Shown in pieces: positions 57,730 to 64,000 of a DNA stretch of 64,000 bases. The position numbers and the translations under genes are program-made. The stretch spans positions 1,798,001 through 1,862,000 of the forward strand of contig CBDFNC010000005.1 in the NCBI GenBank assembly GCA_965249895.1, in the 5' to 3' direction. The stretch's first letter is position 1, and every line of letters begins with the position of its first letter. This DNA is from CBDFNC01 sp965249895 (lineage in GTDB: Bacteria; Pseudomonadota; Gammaproteobacteria; Enterobacterales; CBDFNC01). The notes below the pieces were generated by a model. The model saw only the letters and a list, made by a program, of their open reading frames with translations. It was not told the DNA's origin and made no database searches.

Positions 57730-58179
57730 TTAGGCTCCAATCTCGGGATCGACATCCAGCACTTCAACTTCAAATGTTAATTTCTGTCCCGCTAAGGGGT
57801 GGTTAAAGTCAACCGTTACCGAATCCCCTACCACTTCACGAACAACCCCGGGTAGCTCGCTGCCATCTTGCTGAGTGAACGCAATAATAGCACCGACCTC
57901 AGCTGGTGCCTCTGCGCCAAACTTAGCCCTGTCCACATGGTAGATATTGTCTGGGTTTGGCAGGCCAAAGGCGTCTTCGGGTTCCAAGTGGAAACTCTTC
58001 TCTTCTCCGGCTTTTAATCCTAACAAACACTTTTCAAAGTTAGCGGTCAGGCTACCATCACCCATATTAAATCGAGCAGGTTTGTTATTTACCTTGGTAC
58101 TATCAGCTGCCGAGCCGTCTTCCAATTTAATGGTGAAGTGCATAATGACATTGGACGTTTCACCAATTACCGGTTCCAT
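57730..58179 (-). CDS. fkpB: FKBP-type peptidyl-prolyl isomerase FkpB (SlpA-like)
   Basis: 149 residues. FKBP domain (VIMHFTIKLEDGSAADSTK) with an inserted-in-flap region (FHLEPEDAFGLPNPDNIYHV) and the final VDFNHPLAGQKLTFEVEVLD of the SlyD/SlpA group. It lacks the SlyD histidine-rich tail. It starts directly next to the lspA stop. Confidence 0.94.
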   Translation of the reverse strand: MEPVIGETSNVIMHFTIKLEDGSAADSTKVNNKPARFNMGDGSLTANFEKCLLGLKAGEEKSFHLEPEDAFGLPNPDNIYHVDRAKFGAEAPAEVGAIIAFTQQDGSELPGVVREVVGDSVTVDFNHPLAGQKLTFEVEVLDVDPEIGA

Positions 58180-58671
58180 TTAGCTTTCCTTCTTTTTCTC
58201 TAAAAGCGCATCGATTATTATGATGCCAGCACCAATACAGATAGCAGAATCCGCAATGTTAAAGGCGGGCCAGCGATAAAAACCCAAATTCACGTCGAGA
58301 AAATCTACCACAAAACCATGATATAACCTGTCCACCAGGTTACCTATAGCCCCCCCTAAGATCAGGGTGTAGGCAATGTTTATCCACTTATGGGAATAGG
58401 GGGACTTCTTTAACCAATAAACTAGCAGGCCGCTGACACCAATTGCGATAGCTGTGAAGAACCATCTTTGCCAGCCGCCGGCATCACTTAAGAAGCTAAA
58501 TGCAGCGCCATAATTTCGGGCATAGGTAAAATTAAAAAATGGCAAAATTTCAATGCTTTCATACAAATTAAAGCTGGTATGAACCCAGAACTTGGTTGCC
58601 ATATCGAAGATAAAAACCAGGGCCGCCAGCCAAAGCCAGCGGAGTCCTGTTTTGTTGATTAAGTCTGTCAT
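58180..58671 (-). CDS. lspA: lipoprotein signal peptidase
   Basis: 163 residues, four membrane segments. The aspartyl catalytic pair is in GGAIGNLVDRLYHGFVVDFL and FNIADSAICIG. It cleaves the signal peptide of diacylglyceryl-modified prolipoproteins such as PelC and BamD in this window. It overlaps the ileS stop by one base (58671). Confidence 0.96.
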   Translation of the reverse strand: MTDLINKTGLRWLWLAALVFIFDMATKFWVHTSFNLYESIEILPFFNFTYARNYGAAFSFLSDAGGWQRWFFTAIAIGVSGLLVYWLKKSPYSHKWINIAYTLILGGAIGNLVDRLYHGFVVDFLDVNLGFYRWPAFNIADSAICIGAGIIIIDALLEKKKES

Positions 58672-61499
58672 TAAGCGTACTTACGTGATTCGCCAGAGCC
58701 GGAAACATTGGTGACACAGCGGCCACACAACTCTTCATGCTCGGCAATCGCACCCACATCTTCTCTGTGGTGCCAGCAGCGCGCACACTTAGCCGCATCT
58801 GATGCTTCAACGGATAACCAAAGACCATCCATTTCCGTTGCAATAGCACCTTCAGGGGCTTCGCTTACTTCGACGACATTCGCCTTAGAGGTGATAAGCA
58901 CAAATCTCAGCTCATCTTCCAGCTTGTTCAGCTGAGTAGCTAGTGCTGAGTTAGCATACAAAGTGATGTTGGCTTCCAGCGCACCACCAATCTTACAGTC
59001 ACGGCGAGCCTGCTCGAGGGACTTATTCACTTCACCACGAACTTCAACTAACTGCCCCCAAAACTCATCGTTCAGCGCTTCGGACTCGTCCAGGCCAAAC
59101 AGGCCCTGATACCAGACACCGGTAAAGACAAACTCACCCCTTTCACCTGGCATGCGCTTCCAGATCTCATCTGCGGTAAAACTCATGATTGGCGCCATCA
59201 GACGAACCAGCGACTCACAAATATGGTATAGCGCCGTTTGGCAGCTGCGACGAGCAACACTGTCCCCTTTGGCTGTGTACTGTCTGTCTTTGATTATATC
59301 CAGGTAGAAACTACCCAGTTCGATTGAGCAGAAGTGCATCAGCTTTTGGGTTACCGTGAGGAACTGGTAGTTATCGTAAGCTTCAACCAACTCATCCTGC
59401 AAAACCTTTGCACGACCTACTACCCAGCGATCCAGCAACACCATGTCTTCCGGCGCCACCATATGCTCTTTCGGGTCGAAACCGTTCAGGTTAGCCAACA
59501 GGAAACGCGCTGTGTTACGGATCCGGCGATAGCTGTCTGCACTACGCTTAAGGATTTCATCGGATACCGTCATCTCGCCGGTATAGTCCGTAGAAGCAAC
59601 CCAAAGACGCAGGATATCAGCGCCCAGTTTGTTGATCACTTCCTGAGGTGAAACCACGTTACCGATAGACTTGGACATCTTGCGGCCATTGGCGTCTACC
59701 GCAAAGCCGTGAGTTAACACTTCACGATAAGGCGCTTTGCCATTCATTGCCGTAGCTATCATCAGAGAAGACTGGAACCAGCCCCTGTGCTGATCAGAAC
59801 CTTCCAGATACATGTCTGCACTATGCCCGGCATATTCCGGACGGGTATCCACTACGCTGGTGTGAGTAGAGCCAGAGTCAAACCAGACATCCAGGGTATC
59901 GGGTACCTTGCTGTATAGTTCTGCGTCTTCGCCCAATAACTCGGCGGCATCCATATCCCACCAGGCCTGGATCCCCTCTTTTTCAACCTTCTGTGCAACC
60001 TGCTCCATCAGTTCAATAGAGTTAGGGTGCAGCTCCTGGGTTTCGCGGTGAACAAACAGGGCGATAGGCACCCCCCAGGTTCGCTGACGAGAAATACACC
60101 AGTCGGGGCGGTTTTCCACCATTTTTTCTATTCGGCTCTGGCCCCAGTCCGGGATCCAGCGAACATCTTTAATTTCTTCCAATGCATTGTTTCTAAGGGA
60201 TTTTTTATCCATAGAAATAAACCACTGCGGCGTAGCGCGGAAAATAATAGGGGTTTTATGACGCCAGCAATGGGGATAGCTGTGACGATAAGCCACATAA
60301 TGTAACAATGCGCCTTGTTCTTTTAATACATCGACAATGGCATCGTTGGCCTTAAATACATGCTGGCCGGCAAACAGTTCGGTATCCGGCAAGTAAACGC
60401 CGTTATCACCCACAGGGTTTGCCACTTCCAAGCCATAACGCTGACCTACCACATAGTCATCCTGACCATGGCCAGGGGCAGTGTGAACACAACCTGTACC
60501 AGCATCTGTGGTCACGTGTTCGCCTAAAATAGCCGGCACGCTGAATTCATAGAAAGGATGGTTAAACTGGATGTTTTCCAGGGCTTCGCCTTTACAGAAA
60601 CCCAGTTTGCGGAATTCGCTCACTTCATAGCGAGCCATACAATCCGCCAACAACTCTTCAGCCAGGATCAGCCGTTCTTTGCCCTGCTCCCCTTGGATCT
60701 CCACTAGCACATAATCAAGGCGGGCAGCAACAGAGATGGCGCGGTTAGCAGGTAGTGTCCATGGTGTAGTGGTCCAGATAGCAATAGAAACATCACCTTC
60801 CCCGGCATCACCTTCCAGCTCAAAGGCGCTGACTAGCTTGTCGGTATCTGTTGCTTTAAAGCGGACGTCGATAGCAGGTGAAGTTTTATCTTCGTATTCA
60901 ACTTCCGCTTCCGCCAGGGCGCTGCCACAATCGGTACACCAATGTACCGGCTTGGAGCCCTTATGCAGGTGGCCGTTTTCGATGATTTTACCCAAGGCGC
61001 GGATAATATTGGCCTCGGTGTCAAAATTCATGGTCAGGTAAGGATTCTGCCAATCCCCTAATATACCTAAACGGATAAAATCTTTACGCTGCCCGTCCAC
61101 CTGACGAGCGGCATACTCTCGACATTTTTTACGAAAATCTGCGGCGCTGATTTTTTTACCCGGCTTGCCGACTTTCTGCTCAACCTTTAATTCAATAGGC
61201 AGGCCGTGGCAATCCCAACCTGGAATATAAGGCGCATCGTAATCCGCCAGGGTTTTGGATTTTACAATAATGTCTTTGAGGATCTTGTTAACCGAGTGGC
61301 CAATGTGGATATCGCCGTTGGCGTATGGAGGGCCGTCATGAAGAATAAAGCTCTTCTTACCCTTTTTGGCCTGACGGATCTTGCCGTACAGATCTTTGTC
61401 AGTCCACTCTTTCAACATATTGGGTTCACGATTGGCCAGGTTAGCCTTCATCGGGAAGCCAGTCTTAGGAAGATTCAGGGTATTTTTATACTCGCTCAT
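58671..61499 (-). CDS. ileS: isoleucyl-tRNA synthetase
   Basis: 942 residues (E. coli 938). Class I synthetase with the HIGH motif in PYANGDIHIGHSVNK, an editing domain (TTPWTLPANRAISV; GTGCVHTAPGHGQDDY), KMSKS in GRKMSKSIGNVVSP, the anticodon-binding domain, and a C-terminal zinc site (CARCWHHRED, CGRC). It charges tRNA-Ile and clears mischarged valine. It lies between ribF (25 nt upstream) and lspA. Confidence 0.97.
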   Translation of the reverse strand: MSEYKNTLNLPKTGFPMKANLANREPNMLKEWTDKDLYGKIRQAKKGKKSFILHDGPPYANGDIHIGHSVNKILKDIIVKSKTLADYDAPYIPGWDCHGLPIELKVEQKVGKPGKKISAADFRKKCREYAARQVDGQRKDFIRLGILGDWQNPYLTMNFDTEANIIRALGKIIENGHLHKGSKPVHWCTDCGSALAEAEVEYEDKTSPAIDVRFKATDTDKLVSAFELEGDAGEGDVSIAIWTTTPWTLPANRAISVAARLDYVLVEIQGEQGKERLILAEELLADCMARYEVSEFRKLGFCKGEALENIQFNHPFYEFSVPAILGEHVTTDAGTGCVHTAPGHGQDDYVVGQRYGLEVANPVGDNGVYLPDTELFAGQHVFKANDAIVDVLKEQGALLHYVAYRHSYPHCWRHKTPIIFRATPQWFISMDKKSLRNNALEEIKDVRWIPDWGQSRIEKMVENRPDWCISRQRTWGVPIALFVHRETQELHPNSIELMEQVAQKVEKEGIQAWWDMDAAELLGEDAELYSKVPDTLDVWFDSGSTHTSVVDTRPEYAGHSADMYLEGSDQHRGWFQSSLMIATAMNGKAPYREVLTHGFAVDANGRKMSKSIGNVVSPQEVINKLGADILRLWVASTDYTGEMTVSDEILKRSADSYRRIRNTARFLLANLNGFDPKEHMVAPEDMVLLDRWVVGRAKVLQDELVEAYDNYQFLTVTQKLMHFCSIELGSFYLDIIKDRQYTAKGDSVARRSCQTALYHICESLVRLMAPIMSFTADEIWKRMPGERGEFVFTGVWYQGLFGLDESEALNDEFWGQLVEVRGEVNKSLEQARRDCKIGGALEANITLYANSALATQLNKLEDELRFVLITSKANVVEVSEAPEGAIATEMDGLWLSVEASDAAKCARCWHHREDVGAIAEHEELCGRCVTNVSGSGESRKYA

Positions 61500-61524
61500 T
61501 AATCCATGTTTCCATTATTGGGAA

Positions 61525-62457
61525 TTACACAGACAAGCCGTGATAAACACGAGCTTGCCTGACATCTATTTCAATTTGTTGTTTCAGTGCGTCGAAAGAT
61601 TCAAATTTTTCTTCGTCGCGTAATCTTTGCTTTAGTATGACTTCGATTTGTTGACCGTATAGGTCGCCTTCGAAATCAAAAATATGCACTTCCAGCTGCT
61701 GCCTCTCGCCACCCACTGTGGGCCGGGTACCAATGTTGGCAACACCTTTATAGGCCCGATTACCAATACCGGCAATATCCACGGTAAATACACCACTCAC
61801 CGGGGATACCTGGCGCTTTAGCCAGATATTGGCCGTTGGCATACCGATGGTACGCGCCAGTTTATCTCCGTGCGCTATACGACCACTAATGCTGTATGGC
61901 CTGCCCAGCAGATGTTCCGCCGCTGCCATATTCCCCTGCGCCAAAGCGTCTCTGACCAGAGTACTGCTGACCCGGTATTGGGAAAGCATCAGACTTTTAG
62001 TATCCACCACTTCAAAACCGAACTTTTCGCCCGCTTGCTTAAGCAGCTCAAAATTGCCCTGGCGGCGATAACCGAAATGAAAGTCATCCCCCACCACCAA
62101 AAAGCGCACATCCAGCTTTTCAACCAGCAATTCTTCAACAAACTGCCAGGCGTCAAAAGCGGCAAACTTGCGGTTAAAGCTAACACAAAGCAAGCGATCT
62201 AAGTCCAGCTTATTCAGCTGAACAAATTTATCGCGCAGACGGCTGAGTCTGGCTGGCGCATTGGGCCCGGCAAACAATTCCTGGGGCTGAGGCTCAAACG
62301 TCATCACGACAGCGGGGACAGACAGTTGTCTGGCCTTTTCTTTCAGGCTCGCCAAAACGGCCTGGTGCCCCAAATGAACACCATCAAAGTTGCCTATACT
62401 CAACACGCAGCCTTTATGGTGTGGCTGAATATTGTGGATCCCCCGGATTAACTCCAT
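61525..62457 (-). CDS. ribF: bifunctional riboflavin kinase / FAD synthetase
   Basis: 310 residues. N-terminal FMN adenylyltransferase domain (VLSIGNFDGVHLGHQAVLAS, then the MTFEPQPQELF segment and VRDALAQGNMAAAEHLLGRP) and a C-terminal riboflavin kinase domain (GRIAHGDKLARTIGMPTANI; GVANIGTRPTVGG). It turns riboflavin into FMN and FAD. Normal neighbour of ileS in gammaproteobacteria. Confidence 0.96.
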   Translation of the reverse strand: MELIRGIHNIQPHHKGCVLSIGNFDGVHLGHQAVLASLKEKARQLSVPAVVMTFEPQPQELFAGPNAPARLSRLRDKFVQLNKLDLDRLLCVSFNRKFAAFDAWQFVEELLVEKLDVRFLVVGDDFHFGYRRQGNFELLKQAGEKFGFEVVDTKSLMLSQYRVSSTLVRDALAQGNMAAAEHLLGRPYSISGRIAHGDKLARTIGMPTANIWLKRQVSPVSGVFTVDIAGIGNRAYKGVANIGTRPTVGGERQQLEVHIFDFEGDLYGQQIEVILKQRLRDEEKFESFDALKQQIEIDVRQARVYHGLSV

Positions 62458-62515
62458 CTCATCTCGCCGATATTACTACTAAACTGCCGGATTATATAAC
62501 AGGCAATTTCAGTAA

Positions 62516-62575
62516 TCAGCCCCCCTGACGCCCTAAGATCTTTTAATCTCGGCTGCAAAGACAACTTGGCTGTGT
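62516..62575 (-). repeat. decayed tandem copy of the murJ 3' end
   Basis: In the minus-strand sense this piece can be read as LSLQPRLKDLRASGG, against LALGLRIKDLKASESR at the true murJ C-terminus. The shared DNA core is CTGACGCCCTAAGATCTTTT against CTGACGCTTTGAGATCTTTT, about 150 nt apart. It lies between murJ and ribF and is not in an open gene. Confidence 0.75.
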
Positions 62576-62639
62576 CATACACCTGCGTCGCTAACCTAAT
62601 CAAGCCTCTGATACGCCGTACTTTTTATCTCAACAGCAA

Positions 62640-62664
62640 ACAAGTATCTCGCTGAAATACTTGT
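62640..62664 (-). terminator. hairpin after murJ, possible terminator
   Basis: An 8-bp perfect stem (62640-62647 with 62657-62664) and a 9-nt loop, 6 nt after the murJ stop. The minus-strand continuation TTTGCTGTT is a poor T-tract. Confidence 0.35.
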
Positions 62665-62670
62665 CTTAAA

Positions 62671-64000
62671 CTAAGCCATTCGGCTTTCTGACGCTTTGAG
62701 ATCTTTTATTCTCAAGCCCAAAGCCAAATTAACAGTTACGAAAATCAGTGCGCCTGCGCCGATCAAACCGGCCAACCAAATCATACTCTCCGTTTTGCTC
62801 ATGCTGACCCACTGTTCAAACGCAGGCGACAGCCAAACCAGCAAAGCCCCCATCGCCAATACAGCTAGCAGTAGCCGGGCAATAAATACCAGACTTTGAC
62901 GGCTTACCCGATAAACCCCCTGCTTCGCCAAACCACGCCACAATAAAATCATATTTAGAGTGGCAGACATAGACGTAGCAATAGCCAGTCCCACGTAACC
63001 GAAAGGTATGGCCAATATAATGCTAACTATCGTGTTGCTTCCCATGGCGATAATGCCGATTTTTACCGGCGTCTTAGTATCCTGCCTGGAAAAATAACCC
63101 GTGGCCAAAACCTTAATCAGCATGGCGCTTATTAATGCGCTCCCGTAGGCAATCAAACTGGCTGAAGCCAGCACCACATCCTGCTCAGTAAATGCTGCGC
63201 CATTCATAAACAGGACCGTCAACATAGGTTTGGCCAACAAAATCAGCCCAACCATCGCAGGAATACCCAGCAAACAGACAAATCGCACCCCCCAGTCCAG
63301 GGTAGCGGAAAAGCGCTCCTTGGAAGCATTGGTATGCAGGGCAGATAAGCTCGGCAAGATCACTGTGGAAATAGCCACAGCAAACAGTCCCAATGGGAAC
63401 TCGAATAACCGGCTTGAATAATACAGCCAACTGATGGATCCCGTTTGCAGGAAGCTGGCAATCAGGGTATCCAACAGTGCGTTTATCTGATAAACAGAGA
63501 CACCAAACAGCGCGGGAATCATTAACGTGCGTATTTTGAGTACCCCGGGGTGAGACCAGTCCCAACTGGGTTTAACCAATACACCGGCACTTTTCAGAAA
63601 TGGCAGCTGAAACAGAAACTGCAGCAGCCCCCCCAAAAATACGCCGATAGCCAGGCCTATTTCAGGTTGTTCAAGGCCAGGGGATATATAAAGAGCGGCC
63701 CCTATCATAGCCACATTCAAAAAAACCGGTGTAAAGGCGGCAGCGGCAAACTTACCTAAGGTATTTAATACGGCTCCCGAGATAGCTACGAAGACGATAA
63801 ACCATAGGTAGGGGAAGGTGATTTTCAGCAGCAAGCTGGCTAATTCAAACTTTTCAGCTGAAGGACCGTCGTATAACCAATCCTTGAACCAACCAAAGCC
63901 AAATAAAGCGACCACAACGGAGGAGCCTAATACCCCAAGGATCGTCACCACAGTCACTATGGTCCCCAGGGTACCCGATACTGCGGCTATCAGCTTCCTG
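62671..64000 (-). CDS. murJ: lipid II flippase MurJ, 3' part (5' end outside window)
   Basis: The frame is open to the right edge; the visible 443 residues begin RKLIAAVSGTLGTIVTVVTI and cover most of the MOP-superfamily protein of about 515 residues. A GTG at 63957 that could be taken for a start is internal. About 11 membrane segments are visible, with family segments FPYLWFIVFVAISGAVLNTL, FQLPFLKSAGVLVKPSWD, and SSRLFEFPLGLFAVAISTVI. MurJ moves lipid II across the inner membrane for cell-wall synthesis. It precedes ribF by 213 nt, a gap that holds a decayed copy of its own 3' end. Confidence 0.96.
   Translation of the reverse strand, partial: RKLIAAVSGTLGTIVTVVTILGVLGSSVVVALFGFGWFKDWLYDGPSAEKFELASLLLKITFPYLWFIVFVAISGAVLNTLGKFAAAAFTPVFLNVAMIGAALYISPGLEQPEIGLAIGVFLGGLLQFLFQLPFLKSAGVLVKPSWDWSHPGVLKIRTLMIPALFGVSVYQINALLDTLIASFLQTGSISWLYYSSRLFEFPLGLFAVAISTVILPSLSALHTNASKERFSATLDWGVRFVCLLGIPAMVGLILLAKPMLTVLFMNGAAFTEQDVVLASASLIAYGSALISAMLIKVLATGYFSRQDTKTPVKIGIIAMGSNTIVSIILAIPFGYVGLAIATSMSATLNMILLWRGLAKQGVYRVSRQSLVFIARLLLAVLAMGALLVWLSPAFEQWVSMSKTESMIWLAGLIGAGALIFVTVNLALGLRIKDLKASESRMA

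Noticed and set aside
63955..63957. GTG at 63957 as the start of MurJ.
   Set aside because: The frame continues upstream to the window edge with MurJ sequence (LIAAVSGTLGTIV), so this is an internal valine.

Overview
The window is a 64 kb piece of a gammaproteobacterial chromosome, most like the Alteromonadales. Support for this: the 16S/23S sequence, the gene order murJ-ribF-ileS-lspA-fkpB-ispH-pilVWXY1E, E. coli-like ilvIH, leuA, clpB and glnB proteins, and an rrn P1 promoter whose -10 region (TATAATGCGCCACC) resembles E. coli rrn P1. Genus cannot be fixed by eye.

Layout. 1-3.9 kb: the 3' part of a DctD-type sigma-54 activator, then a dctPQM TRAP transporter preceded by a clear -24/-12 promoter. 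3.9-6.7 kb: ilvIH on the minus strand and a 52-residue orphan. 6.9-9.6 kb: IS scar, an intact DDE transposase next to a 3'-truncated ISNCY-type transposase. 9.8-22.7 kb: a TetR regulator and a complete pelABCDEFG exopolysaccharide operon (minus strand); PelD keeps its cyclic-di-GMP site. 22.8-24.6 kb: leuA behind a leucine-rich leader peptide and a terminator/antiterminator attenuator. 24.6-31.3 kb: transglutaminase-like protein, PilZ protein, PIN-PhoH ATPase, slipin/NfeD pair, a YcbL-like metallo-hydrolase with a changed metal ligand, a MITE, and an iodotyrosine-deiodinase-like flavoprotein. 31.4-37.5 kb: a complete rRNA operon (16S, tRNA-Glu, 23S, 5S; minus strand) whose leader and spacers are packed with small perfect hairpins. 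37.7-42.7 kb: nnrS with a small membrane partner, a pssA gene broken by an in-frame stop, and clpB with a sigma-32 promoter. 42.9-46.2 kb: nested mobile DNA, in which a second copy of the MITE carries an IS1182-type element at its left target-site edge and an IS1111-type element in its middle. 46.5-49.6 kb: pgeF, rluD, bamD, glnB. 49.9-56.5 kb: type IV pilus minor pilins and PilY1. 56.8-64 kb: ispH, fkpB, lspA, ileS, ribF and the 3' part of murJ.

How the parts connect. Pel matrix production, a PilZ protein and type IV pilus assembly all concern surface attachment and cyclic-di-GMP. ilvIH and leuA are branched-chain amino-acid genes at separate loci. Two loci (bamD and murJ) carry decayed tandem copies of their own 3' ends just downstream. 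No CRISPR array, prophage or clearly new multi-gene defence system was seen. The least expected items are the leuA attenuator, the nested MITE with readable target-site duplications, the rRNA-spacer hairpin array, the pssA nonsense codon and the deiodinase homologue.
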